DNA of 64,000 nucleotides from Adenophora triphylla var. japonica (taxonomy: Eukaryota; Streptophyta; Magnoliopsida; Asterales; Campanulaceae). Below the pieces are notes generated by a model. That model was not told the DNA's origin and searched no databases. It worked only from the letters and a program-made list of their open reading frames with translations. Positions within the stretch are counted from its first letter, which is position 1. Every line of letters starts with the position of its first letter. This document shows positions 33,507 through 44,701 of the stretch, piece by piece. The DNA lies in contig JAFEMH010001243.1 of assembly GCA_022495995.1 (NCBI GenBank), forward strand, positions 248,001 to 312,000, given 5' to 3'. The translations under genes were made by a program, and so were the position numbers.

Positions 33507-35302
33507 GTAAGTGATTCATTTCTTATGTTTTATATCTTCTCAAGATGTATTTTACTTTGTAACCATGTCTGTTTTTCTAGTCATATCAATTACTTCTCCC
33601 CGTATCATTTAACATTCTATTGTATATGATTCCTTGAGTGAAAAGAGGGTAACTAAATTAGTGCATATATTAATGTCCACCAGAAGAAAAGTAACGATAG
33701 CTTTTTTAATTGTGATTATACATGCCAATGATTGAAAATGCAACTTGCTCAAGTTGGGAGACCCTAGCTTCATGTTGTAACGATAGGTTTTAATTGTGAT
33801 TATGTTAAATAGACTATTTGTCTTCATGTTGTAATAGAATGAAAGCAGAAAGTTGCACTAAACCTTCGATTATAGCCTCATTTATTGTAATATCCCTATC
33901 CCACCACCACCACACTAGCCACCAAAATCATACATAGCATTCTAGATGACTATGTTATGGGTCTAGTTAATCCATGTTCGAATTTATGTGGGCCATGAAT
34001 AGTGAAATTGGGCTTCCAGGCTAGGGGCATTAGCCACAATACAGATGATATCAGAGTGCTGTATCAAGAAACCACAAGACCCACCTCCTTAATCCTACAT
34101 CACCCAAGGTGTCGATAGGCCTTGACGAGGATGTTAAATGCAGATTGTGATATCCCAATCCCACATCAGATAGATGTAGAAATATTTAAAAGTGACTACA
34201 TACTACCACTAGACACCAAAATCATCAACAGACTTTTGACTGGGTCTTTGGTGAGCCTAGTTACTGCAGGAGCTTAGTGGGACATGTTTAGGCTAAACGT
34301 AATGGACAGCACTTTCGGGCTCCTTGCATTGCAATGGGAGTGGGGATCCTTATTGGTTCCAAATAAATAGTCTCTCAGTCAAATTTTTCAATTTCAAATA
34401 TTCTTAACTATTCTAAAATAGATTCCCAATTCTTACTTTATTTCAGATCTTCCTGTATCATATCCATAATGAATAATTAAATCTTAGCGGATGGAGTACA
34501 ATATGAAGCCATAAGCCAGATTCTGTGTTGTATTTTTGGATCCTCTTATGTGATTCCACCTATCCTAATATTTATGCTTTCCACGGATTCAGCTTCTAGG
34601 GAAGTACCCGGACCCACATTATTGTAACATAGGCCTTAATAAATTAGAGCAATCTACTCCTCAATTCTAGCTTTATTCACTTTGGTTTTTATTTATGGAA
34701 AGAGAAAACATGGATGTCGTAAGAAGATAATGGATTAGCTTCAAGGCAACGTTTTAACATAAATCCTATTTAGTTCATCTTATACTTTTGTTAATGGATG
34801 TTTAGGGAGATTGAAGAAGGTTTAGGAGCACATTAAATGTGTGAAATTCTTATGTAGTTTTATGTAATAAGTGGCTCTCCACTAGTCCCAATCATGTACC
34901 CGCTTGGACTTTTTACAGTCAAACCGACCATCTTGATATTTTATTGCTTTTATTAAATTTACCTAGTCTTAGAGCACAAAATCAAAACCAAAGTTATATC
35001 AAATATTAGGTATACTGGTAAAAGTATCTTCATTGAATACTACTCCGAATAATCATAAAGAAAAAACTGAAAAGTGAAAACTCTAAGATGACTTTCTTTA
35101 GTATTGGGGGATTATGATCTTTTGGCTGTTTAAGATTGATAAGTTGGTCATTAAGATGTTTGTTTCTTTGGCTTTAATTGTAGGCTTGTTAAGTTGTATA
35201 ATTTTTTTCTCTCTTTTTGTATGTGTGTGTGTCCATGCCTGTTGAGTTTTAGATATTTGGAACATGTGCTTCATTTGATTGAGTACCCACCATCACTTAT
35301 TG
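33507..35302 (+). other. downstream part of the PRT6 block
   Basis: No recognisable coding exon after the donor at 33507. A possible TRIM-like repeat lies at 33885-34300. A weak exon-like segment after TTTTAG at about 35256 starts in the right phase but does not resemble PRT6. The remainder shows nothing. Confidence 0.5.
33885..34300 (+). mobile_element. possible degenerate TRIM
   Basis: TGTAATATCCCTATCCC at 33885 and TGTGATATCCCAATCCC at 34149 begin two related blocks that share CACCAAAATCAT further in. Just after the first block is ATGATATCAGAGTGCTG, a decayed primer-binding-like sequence. The right end and target duplication were not found. Confidence 0.35.
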
Positions 35303-37543
35303 TATCTGAAATTCGGCCAATGTTACTTTGAATAGATTCATTGTTTGGCTTTGGGATGGGTGGCAAAGAAGTAACTTTCCTTCTCTTTGGAAATGGCCAT
35401 CTCTTGATATTATGCTCCCTACACCAGCGCTTAACTGTAGATCGACTAACTGCAAAAAGGAAAATCAAAAATCAAAACCTCTATCCCACCTATCATTTTT
35501 CCTTTCTCAGTTTAATGGCTACAGGAAAAGGGTAGGGAATTCCATGCGAGAATAGGAATATTCAGAAAGTAGGGATAAGTTTGATCACAATATGAGAAAA
35601 ATATATCAAGTTGGCAGGAAAAAAAAAAGGAAAGGAAATGGTTCGTTTGCTTAACTTACCGTCAAGGCTCGCTGCTGCATCCTCAAGCTTCCTTCCAAAA
35701 TGTTGTTCGAGAGTTGCGTAAGAACATGAGACTTCCTTTTGATTCTGTGCCTTTGATTTCTTCTCTAAACGATTTTCCTCCAAAACACTTACTGATTTCT
35801 TCTCTTGACAGTTGTTCTCAAGAACAAAAGCTTTTCCCCTCTGTTGAAGATCTTTACTAGAATCATCTACGCTATTGGCAAACTCATCCATGTCGAAATT
35901 AGCCTCTAGAACCTCTCCGGCAAACTCATTCATTTCGAAATTAGCCTGTAGAACCTCTCCTTTATTTTGGAAGGCTCCTGCCTCATTTTCGGTGATAATA
36001 GTAGGGGGTGTGAATTCCAACAACTCAAAGTCACTATTAATAGAGTATATTTCAACTTCAAATAATTGATCTCCTGGATTAACTACAACTGGCTCAAAAT
36101 GTTTTAACTGATGCTTCAATGTGGTTACCATTGATGAGAACAAACGATGGAATTTTATACCATATGTCATGTGATTGGGAAGATAGAACTCGAGTACATA
36201 ATCACGATTATGAGTGGCAGTACTCTGTAAGCAAATTGTTATACACCCAGTGAGTGATGATTGTCTTGCAATGAATTGTGTTGCAAAGAGTGCCATAGGG
36301 TGATCATTCATGCCGAGTTGGGTCAGATCAGTGCATAAGTAAGGTTTATCAGATAGAAATGCCTTACCCACAAGGCCTTGGCCCACTCTTATGATTGAAA
36401 ACTGTAGAGATAGATAGGCCACGAGGTGAGCAGGAGAAGCAAAAGGGAGGCGTTGAGGAAGTGAAATAACAAAGTCATCCCTGCCGTGTCCGGTGCAGTT
36501 ACTTGAATTGGCATCATGGTTCGAAAAAGTGCTATCTTTACATCTAACCCAAACACATGCAAGAAATAAACAGTGTTCTTTAAGAACTTTATCCAGTGCG
36601 TCCTTGATTTCATTTGTTTCAGCTACATGGTCCTTCTTGATCTAAAATCCAAGCATCGTTGAGCAAATACTTAATTATATGATGGAAATAATAATGTCTA
36701 AAAGTTATTGTTCATGATAAACAGATGAAACTAATAAATTGGACTCACTTTATTCCGTATCATTTCTGGATCTATAGTTACCAAACCTGCCAGCTGCAAA
36801 TAATAATGTCTAAATTAAAACTAAGCTGACACCCAAACAAACATAGAAAGATCCCAAAATGAATGTCCAAATTTACACTTGTTCAAGAACAAATTTGGAC
36901 ATTCATTTTTATTACGGAGGTAGCATAGTCTCAAGGCAAAAAGGCTACAAACCTTAAGGGCACCGAAGATTCTACCGTCGTAAGGCTGATATTCAGTGCA
37001 AAGTAATTCAAGTACTCCAACGCAGTGCTGAGACGGTTCGAATATTGGTAAAGCCAAAATTGAAGTAATTCCGCAGCTGACTGCAAGGTCTCGCAGCGGA
37101 TACTCTTTGAGAGAGTAATTACTTACTGTTGGAATGTATTCGGGCAATTGTGTTCGGAAAACACGGCCAATTATACCATCTCCATCTCCAAATGTATAGT
37201 CAACACATTTCTTCCAATAACGAATAATGTTTTCCTCTATAAAATTAAAAGCGAATGGTTGTTGTGAAGTTGTAAGGAGAAGTCTGTCTCCCACTCTTGT
37301 TGTTGTGGGTGCCCAAAACTGAAACAATACATTAGTCCTTGGAAAAGCCTGACGAAAGTGAAAGGAGCAAAGTGCAGTTTTGATATGATTTTGAATTGCC
37401 GAAACCGAATCGGTTGCTTCTTCTTTTCTCCAGAAAACCCATAACCCATCGTCTCTTCTTCTTGGCGACTGAGAGAACAGTTCAATTGGCATGAATTTGG
37501 ATGCAATTGCTTCTTCTTCATCATCTTCTTCTTCTTCTACTAC

Positions 37544-37575
<32 letters not shown>

Positions 37576-37636
37576 TTTCTTCTTCTTCTTCTACTATTGC
37601 TGTATCAGAAGTAAAAAATTGAAGATGATTCTCCAT
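35303..37636 (-). pseudogene. NLP: NIN-like protein (NLP) gene, split in its last exon
   Basis: Minus-strand exons: E1 37636-36953 (ATG, Glu-rich N-terminus, then the NLP GAF-like region with ALPIFEPSQHCVGVLELL); E2 36793-36749 (15 codons); E3 36641-35660 (VGQGLVGKAFLSDKPYLC, LPNHMTYGIK, and the first RWP-RK helix SYATLEQHFGRKLEDAAASL); E4 from 35449 (VSRSTVKRWCREHNIKRWPF and PKRRK). All junctions are GT-AG and no stop interrupts E1-E3. NLPs are nuclear nitrate-signalling transcription factors. E4 is broken at about 35303 by PRT6-derived DNA, so the frame ends 11 codons later without PB1. The locus could yield a PB1-less protein. It is called a pseudogene because the gene is disrupted, with transcription unknown. 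An alternative upstream ATG is at 37675. Confidence 0.8.
37505..37615 (-). repeat. GAA-type trinucleotide tract coding poly-Glu in NLP exon 1
   Basis: TTC/CTT-rich on the plus strand. It codes about 25 acidic residues near the NLP N-terminus, an in-frame coding microsatellite. Confidence 0.8.
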
Positions 37637-38370
37637 CTCCCCCTCTCTCTCCACACAAACAATTGGAACACGCAATTGAGAGTAAGTGCAAAATTTAAAA
37701 CTACTTATAATCCAATTGCTGCCTTACCTTTTTCCTAGAAAGTTCAAAAAGTCAAATGATTCCAACTTTTTCCCCAGAAGGACTAAATGGTTCAAATGGG
37801 ATCATCTAAAGAGGCAAAAGGACTAAATGGTTCACACACACAAAAAAGCAAACTTTAATTCCCATCAAAATCAACCACCTTTGTCCACACCTATGGTCAA
37901 ACCATTTATAATCCATCTGCTGCCCTACACTTATTCCCAGAAAGTGCAAACCGTCAAATAATTTATTTTTCTCGTAAGAATAATCGCAACGGTTTCATCT
38001 CCCTCCCCCATCTCATCTCACACTTTTTATAATTTTTTCTCATCTACCTAATATTTCATCTACCTATTTCATTTACCCCCTTTTAAAAATTAAATTAATA
38101 TTAAATATATTAATTTTAAAAATATATTTATATAAATACAAAATCAAAATAATTTGATCAAAGAAAATGCACAACCGGGGTCCCCCGAAAGGCCACCACT
38201 TGCCCGGAGTCATGCAATTTCGTGACTTTCCTTCATTTTTCTTTTTTGGTGACTCTCAAATGAGGTCACCGATAATGAGCTCATTTTTAACTTTTTCATC
38301 TACCTAATTTTTTCTACCCATTTTATTTATGGGTGGTGGCTAAATTAAATTAAATTTCAATCTAAAATGA
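37637..38370. other. upstream region of the NLP gene
   Basis: Contains two diverged copies of a ~45 bp word (CCAGAAAGT...CGTCAAAT type) near 37730 and 37930, then AT-rich DNA. No confident promoter motif was assigned. Confidence 0.4.
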
Positions 38371-39060
38371 TTAAATTTTTTTGATCCAATCGGGGTAGGG
38401 GTGGGGGTGGTTGTTAAAAATAAATCTAAAATAATTAATTTTTTTTATCCGTCGCGGGGGAAGGGGTAGGGTGAATGAGGCGGGTAGACTCGAATAACCC
38501 GATAAGCTCAACTCTTTTTTTTCACCCGTCGATGGGGGGGGGGGGATAGGGTTAGGGTGGGGTGGGTGGGTGGTTGTTAAAAATAAATCTAAAATGATTA
38601 AATTTTTTTTTTATCCAACGGGGTAGGGGGTGGGGGGTGGTTGTTAAAAATAAATCTAAAATAATTAATTTTTTTTATCCGTCGCGGGGGAAGGGGTAGG
38701 GTGGGGTGTGTAGGTGGTGGGGGTAGGGTGTAGTGGGTGGGTGGGTGCTGTTTTGGATAGGTTCGGCAATCTTGTATAGTACTCAGATCCTTTTTCTCTT
38801 TGGGAAATTGTTTGATATATAAAGAAGTGATAAAGGTATTTCCCGATATGTAATCTTCATTGTATATGCAGTTGTTGAACAATGACTGTACGTATTTCTT
38901 AGTCCAAGCAAATCAAGAACTTTACTGGGAGGGCGGGGGGTAGGGGTGGGGTGGGTGGGGGGCAGAGGGTAGGGGTGGGGGTGTTGTTAAAAAAATTTAA
39001 AATGATTAAATTTTTTTTTTATCCGATGGGGGGGGATGGGGGTGGGGTGGGGATGTTTGA
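38370..39060. repeat. G-rich tandem block (GGGGTAGGGGTGGGG type)
   Basis: A unit of roughly 80-100 bp made of a G-run block (many GGGTGGGG words), TGGTTGTTAAAAATAAATC and TTTTTTTTATCCGTCGCGGG recurs at least three times, imperfectly. Many closely spaced runs of three or more G make G-quadruplex formation on this strand plausible. No coding sequence. Confidence 0.8.
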
Positions 39061-40258
39061 TTAGCAAGGCTCTCCACTATGACGTAAATAAATGTTGCAA
39101 ATGTTTCAATCCTGTTATAGCGGGTTGAGACGGGTTGACGAGTTGACCCGCTTTAACCCGCTAAATTTAACGGGTTAAAGCGGGTAACTCGTTTCAACCC
39201 GAAATTGTTAATGAGTTGGGTTGGGTCGGGTAATTAGCAAGTTGGGTTGAGCGGGTTATTGGGTAATGGGTAAAAATTGACAGGGCTACTTTTATTTTAT
39301 TTATATTCTCTATTTTTATGATTAGTAAAATAATAATAATTATTATTAATTATAATTAAAAAAATATTTCACACTTAATTAAAAAAATATTGCATCAATT
39401 TATATGAAAAAAATAATGATTTTTTTTTTTTAACTAAAGGCTAAAATGAAGAAGGATAATTGAGAAATGAATATTTTTTTTTTGTCCAAATCAAATGAAA
39501 CTTGTATAAATTTATAGGGGGAAAAATGATGAATTTTGGTGAAAAAAAAAATTTAATTTACTAGGTGATAATTCAGCTCAAAGATGTGGGATAAAAAAAA
39601 TTCGAAAATCCAACGGACCTATAAGAACGTGACACTTGGCACAACCAGAAAATAACAAAAAAAAAAAAGGAAAACCCGAGCGTCTTACGCGCCTCGCCTG
39701 GGCATGAGGCGCACGCGTCTTGCCTGATCCAATTAAAAGCTGACATGTGTACTCAATTTTTTTTTTCAGCTGGTTGAAAGATTTCATTTAACCATTTCAT
39801 TCCACCCCATTTCAATCCCCCATTGTATCATTTCAACTAGATGAAATGGTTTCATCTCCCATTTCATCTACCCATTGTACATAGTCTAAGGTAACAGAAT
39901 AAAGGTATAAAGGTACAAAGGCTGGCCCTACATTCAAACAAATTCAAACAGGTTCCATCAATCGTAAAAGGCTCATTAAAGATCACTGAATACATTTATA
40001 ACTAATATACATAGTTGTTAGAGCAAATTATCAGGTGATGATACATTTACCTTTTGGAATGTTTTCGTGTCACGAAGTTCTTCACATGTGAAAACCTTCC
40101 GGATCTCTGCTCTCTTGTCTTAATTTATATACACGCTTTCAATTGCCGAGCGACATTTGATATCATGCAGATGTTACAACCTGCAAAAGAAAATTCAATA
40201 TCGGTGAAACATTTTTTTTTTTTGAAGTTCAACATAATAACTGTATTCCCTTAAACAG
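39060..40258. other. intergenic, with a CGGGTT inverted-repeat cluster
   Basis: Between 39115 and 39260 the words CGGGTT/AACCCG alternate on both strands (foldback structure, probably a hAT-like MITE). At 39780-39890 ATTTCATCTACCCATTGTAC and related words suggest another MITE end. Elsewhere nothing is seen. Confidence 0.4.
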
Positions 40259-42167
40259 TACTCCCTCCGTCCCACTTCAATTGGTCCCGGGGTGAATTTC
40301 ACGGTTTTTAAGAAAAATGAATAAAGTGGGTAGAAATTAGAGGAGAGAGAATGTAAAAGTTAAATGTGTGGTAGGGAATAGGAGAGAGAATGTAAAAGTT
40401 AAAAATATTTAATAGGAGAGAGAATGAGTGGGAGGAATAGTAAGTTAATGATTGGTTTTTTTGTAAATATGTGGAGATGATAAGGGTATAAATATATGAA
40501 AAACTTTTCATTTATGGAATGGATCAATTGAAGTGGGACGTCCCAAAAGGAAAGTGGACCAATTGAAGTGGGACGGAGGGAGTACAATGTGAGAAAAACT
40601 AGCAAAATTTGTTTCATGTAATAAACTCACCTCTTCTATTTTTCTTTTTAATTTCCTTCTTTGAGGTTGGGGTGGATAGGCCTCGTACAATATGAAGTTT
40701 TCTACCTCAACCATAGACCGAAACACCCATTTAGAGTTCATATGATGATAGAACTGCAACAGATAATTATATTAAAAGAACACTCATGTAAGAAATATAT
40801 TTAATTTTTTTTTACGGAAAATCTAATAATTACCTTTTCATATGTTCCGGCAGCCCTCTTTCTGACCTCTATTGTCCATCCTTCTAGTCGCTCAGTCAAG
40901 GATAGTGGACTTCTTTTGATCATGTGTTCTTCGACGTTAAGTCCATCCTTTCGATGCTGCAGTTTAATATAAGATCATTTTCGTCATATCTTATATATAA
41001 GTCTCATTTGACATAAAACGTAAACTGATTTATTCGAAAAGAAAATTTTATCATTTTCTTCAAAAGACTAAATGACATTACCTTATCCATCATTTGTACC
41101 GAATTGGCAAGAATTTCCGAAATTTCAAATTTTGCATTGAAATTCTGGACTGTTCTGGATCCTCTCAACTTTCGGCTTCCAAAGGGTCTTTTCTCTTGTA
41201 GAGGAACCAAAAGAAGACCCTTCTACATGACATGAAAATAAATTTAATTGTTAAGTACTTACTAAATATGTGATATATAGATTGACATTTTGTCAATAAA
41301 AAAATTACATACTAATTTCATGCTTATAAACAAAAGAATTTTCCTTTAAGATTGATGGATATAATAAACATGGACATTAGGAGTCAGACCTTGACGAATG
41401 CGCTGGCAATGTTATTTGAAATTTTTGTTATATTCTCTGAGACTGGCAAGGGCGTAGGCATACCACTGCTCGTTGATTCCAAATTTTTCCTTTCCTAAGA
41501 TAATAAATTCAAAATTGCTATAAAATTAGAATTAAGGTTGGCACATAATCATTGTAGCACCAAAAATGAACCAAGACCAAAAAATAAAATTTAAAAAAAA
41601 ATCTTAAGTTTCAACCAAAAATTAAAAATATATACCATGCTTAGTGGTATAACTTCTTCCCAGTTGTTTTTGCGAGCCTCATCCAACTGCGCTTCCCATG
41701 CCAACCACTGAGACTGATCCAAGATACTGTATATGAGATGATTTCAACATAAAGTGCAAAATGTCCAAACGAAAAAAAGAAACAGTTCTCTTTTTATATC
41801 GGAGTTCAAACTAAATAGAAAAAGATAAATGAATGATTGTGATTCAGAGGAAGAATGGAAATTAAGTAGTACCTCGGTTATACCCCCTAGGTAATCTGCA
41901 GTGATATCGTCCGTAAAATCCACTCTATCACTTGTGGATGGCATTTCATTAGAGAAGGGCAACAGACCATTGTCGCTCTGGTAGTTACGGAGATGAATAT
42001 AAATGATGTTATGAAATGTAATGGTTCCTCAATTCAACATAAGAAGAAAAAGAAATGAAAGTCTATCTAAATGAATTTATTTGCAAAAAGTATATGTTTC
42101 TGTTCATGTGGCTGCAGATAGTATTCATATATATATATATATATATATATATAGGTATATATATATA

Positions 42168-42206
<39 letters not shown>

Positions 42207-42212
42207 TGTGTT

Positions 42213-42267
<55 letters not shown>

Positions 42268-42948
42268 CATTACCTCATTAAGGCATGTATAAGTTTGGGC
42301 AAAACCCATCTCAGACCGTAAACCATTGGAGAGATGCATAGATGTAACAAACATCTGGAAGTTTTAAAAGGAAGAGATGAATAAGTGCAAAAAATAAAAA
42401 AGGGAGAAAAAAACAAGAAAAAAAGCGGTAAAAAGAAATTCCATGATGCAGTCTAAAAACACAATTTAACGCGACCATAAAGAGAGCATTTCTCAAGGAT
42501 GAAGCTATTTAAGGTGTTTATATATACTAAGTATGTGTCCAAAAGTGTTTGTATTTGTTTGTGTTTAAGTGACCTAAATTAAATGCAGAACCACTTGTTC
42601 ACTAATTAGCCCTCTTGTTGTATGAGCAAAAGCCATGTCATTTGAAGTTGTCATCAAATTATAGCCGTTATTTGGGCAACTCGTAATGAAAGATGATGAA
42701 GATAAATGATGATCCATGTTCATCGCAGAAGAATGTTGCTCCACTCCCATTTTAAATGGTTGCATATCAATTGGGGAGCGCATCAACTCTTTGAAGTAAG
42801 GAGACACGTAAATGTCCAAAGAAGAAGGATTGCACTGTTGATCCACTCTTCCGCTTCTGGATTCAGTATTTGAAAGCAACGACTCTAATCTCATAAAATT
42901 CTTGTTTAGGAATCCCTCGTCGAAGGTGGATGAATAATTTGATGCCAT
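40163..42948 (-). CDS. MBD-like (methyl-CpG-binding fold) protein, nine exons, apparently intact
   Basis: Minus-strand exons, all with GT-AG borders: 42948-~42593, 42354-42274, 41977-41873, 41713-41636, 41494-41390, 41222-41082, 40956-40834, 40753-40631 and a last one 40180-40163 ending VVTSA and a TGA. About 370 codons with no stop in any exon. Exons 7-8 encode LERLEGWTIEVRKRAAGTYE-like sequence (EGWTIEVRKR, YEK|FYHH, FRSMVEVENFI), which matches the MBD pattern GWxxExxxR...KxYxxP...FRSxxEVxxFI. A basic KLKRK cluster follows, a possible nuclear signal. The N-terminal two thirds are unrecognised, apart from a WLAWEAQLDEARKNNWEE helix. Plant MBD proteins are nuclear chromatin factors; whether this one binds methylated DNA is not shown. 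Confidence 0.6.
40261..40582. mobile_element. Stowaway-type MITE near the 3' end of the MBD-like gene
   Basis: CTCCCTCCGTCCCACTTCAA and its inverted counterpart AAGTGGGACGGAGGGAG form the termini with TA on both sides (40259-40260, 40583-40584). It lies in the last intron of the MBD-like gene, between exons 8 and 9. Confidence 0.92.
42128..42264. repeat. (TA)n and (GA)n compound microsatellite in intron 2 of the MBD-like gene
   Basis: Long TA runs from 42128 to 42230 are followed by about 16 GA units. The tract ends 10 bp from the exon 2 donor. Confidence 0.9.
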
Positions 42949-42969
42949 TTAGCCTGTCTATGTGTGTGT

Positions 42970-43024
42970 GTGAGAAAGGGAGAGAGAGAGAGAGAGATTT
43001 AGATGCTTGTGAAGTGCAACGTAA

Positions 43025-43090
<66 letters not shown>
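42970..43090 (-). repeat. (GA)n tract in the probable 5' UTR of the MBD-like gene
   Basis: Read on the coding strand this is a long CT run just upstream of the ATG, common in plant 5' UTRs. GA tracts are at 42980-42995 and 43030-43088. Confidence 0.8.
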
Positions 43091-43091
<1 letters not shown>

Positions 43092-43129
43092 ATGAGTGCA
43101 CAATGGGGGATGAATTCTGAGTAGGCTAA

Positions 43130-43136
43130 ATTTATA
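43130..43136 (-). promoter_or_regulatory. candidate TATA box of the MBD-like gene
   Basis: On the minus strand TATAAAT lies about 180 bp upstream of the ATG at 42948, leaving room for a ~150 bp CT-rich 5' UTR. Confidence 0.4.
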
Positions 43137-43889
43137 ATGGTGGAAGAGGATTGAGGAGATTATGGCATGGGAGGGAGAATGTGAAATTCAAATTTTAGCT
43201 GTTATAACTGTTTAAGAAGGAAACTAAATTAGTGTATTACTAGTTTAATTTTTCTGCTCAAGTTTGTTGAATGCATTAATTAGCAATGGTTTTTAAGAGA
43301 GACGACAAAATCTTCTATACCACTTTCGTTAATTGTATCACACTGCGTACTACTTTTGATTTAATGATTACATACACTGCAAGATAATCCCATTTCGTTT
43401 ATTGTCTAATATACACAACTAAGAGTTGAAATTTGAAAAGTCTCGGGCTAGGATGACATGGCTTCCTAGAATGCAAGATAATCCCATTTCTTGATGAGGT
43501 GTCACACTCATGTTCATTTTCGCCTACTTTAATATATTATAGTATAGATTTGTTGCCACAAACAATAAATCCTCTTATATTAATTTCTCTAAATCCTCTT
43601 ACTTAAATTTCAATGGATTCCAATATGGTTAGATATATTTCTTCATACCTTTTACAGTCTGGCATATGGATTAGATCTAATTTCTACTCATAACTTTATT
43701 TGCATACCTATTGGCTCCTGCTTATTAGAGACAATATTAATATTATTCAAAAAATTACCCAAAATGTATTAATATAAGCAAAATTAGGAATGTTTTTTAA
43801 AAGTTGCATAAGAAATAAAGGGATTTCCTAAATTATTTTAAACAAAATAACATATAAGCAAAATTTAGATAAATTGTTAGCCTGAGTAC
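43137..43889. other. intergenic between the MBD-like gene and the paralogous exon
   Basis: AT-rich. Nothing recognised. Confidence 0.5.
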
Positions 43890-43985
43890 CTTGCCATACT
43901 TTCCAATTTTGATTATTCTTCTTGTCTCAATTTCCCATCCTCCTAAAAATCTGTCAAACATTTGTTGGTGTGCAGATGCTAAAAC
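43890..43985 (-). pseudogene. orphan exon paralogous to exon 7 of the MBD-like gene
   Basis: A minus-strand exon with acceptor TTCAG and donor GTACTC reads VLASAHQQMFDRFLGGWEIE and TRRIIKIGKYGK. The GGWEIETRR core parallels EGWTIEVRK of the neighbouring gene, and the donor falls at the same point after a GK/EK pair. The matching second half of the domain (FYxH...FRS) is not found before the next gene begins. It is probably a remnant of a tandem duplicate. A short exon-like piece on the minus strand at about 45326-45372 could belong to the same lost gene. Confidence 0.45.
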
Positions 43986-44173
43986 CTGAACAAGAAGTTG
44001 TTTTTATTAGAATAACAGTGGTAAAATAGAGATTATATCGAGATTATATAGACCCCGGATCTTAGCACATTTAGGGGAGGAATAATAAAGAGCGATTGAT
44101 ACTAACGTTTGATCAAGACTCATGGGTTTGAAGTGGATTTCAGTAGTGGCGAATTAGGATTTGCGATGAGGGG

Positions 44174-44696
44174 TGTTGGATGTTATGGCTCGATGTCCTG
44201 GCAAAGGGCCCGGCGCCCTCCGAGGGCGCTGACGTGTAGACTGGTAACGCACCTCAAGCCCCCCGCGGTATGGTATGACTCTCTCAACGCCGCGAGGCGG
44301 GCGCCCTGTACTATCCGAGGCGGGCGCCTGGAAGGCCGAAGGTGGGGTTCTGGCGTGGGGCTTTGAGGCGGGCGCATGGATCCTGGTGGGGCGGGCGCCT
44401 CGGCGGCCGAAGGTGCAGCATGGCATGGCACAACGCCAGACGGGTGCCTCAAGGCTGACGGAGGGTTTTGGGCCTGAACGGGTTTCTGTTTTATGGTCTT
44501 ATAGTTTAGGCTAGGGTTTGTAACATATAAATACTGTTTGTAACCCTATGTAAACATATGAGATATTGCACATAATAAAACAGAGGCAAGGTTCAAAACC
44601 CCAAATCGATTTCCATCTCTTTTCTATTTCGATTTCTCAATTGCTTGATGTGTGTTCTTGGTTATTGTCTATTTGCTTCCGCTGCATTGCACAACA
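44174..44696 (+). mobile_element. solo LTR of a Ty1/copia element
   Basis: Starts TGTTGGATG and ends GCATTGCACAACA. AGGGG flanks both ends (44169-44173 and 44697-44701). Its right half (TATAAATACT near 44526, CAAAACCCCAAAT, CTTCCGCTGCATTG) matches the LTR end at 47190-47388. No internal region follows, so it is a solo LTR made by recombination. Its left half is rich in GGCGGGCGCC words; long frames there are due to high GC. Confidence 0.85.
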
Positions 44697-44701
44697 AGGG
44701 G

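Larger units (their letters stand above)
30104..35302 (+). other. 5.2 kb block carrying a PRT6 pseudogene, embedded in the last NLP exon
   Basis: Both ends of the block abut NLP exon sequence: 30103 on the left (PB1 part) and about 35303 on the right (end of the RWP-RK exon). The block contains plus-strand PRT6 exons with introns, so it is genomic DNA, not a retrocopy. No terminal repeats, target duplication or poly-A were found. The loss of about 22 bases of NLP sequence at the junction suggests break repair with captured filler DNA, but a more complex inversion history is possible. Confidence 0.65.

Noticed and set aside
35256..35310. Possible further PRT6 exon after TTTTAG
   Set aside because: The phase fits, but the residues do not resemble the expected PRT6 continuation and the stretch runs into NLP sequence.
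42067..42354. Tyr/Ile and Glu/Arg repeat frames
   Set aside because: TA and GA microsatellites in an intron; only the 81 bp exon at 42274-42354 is kept.
44109..44514. Several overlapping GC-rich frames on both strands
   Set aside because: They lie within a solo LTR whose left half is GC-rich; stop codons are rare there by composition.
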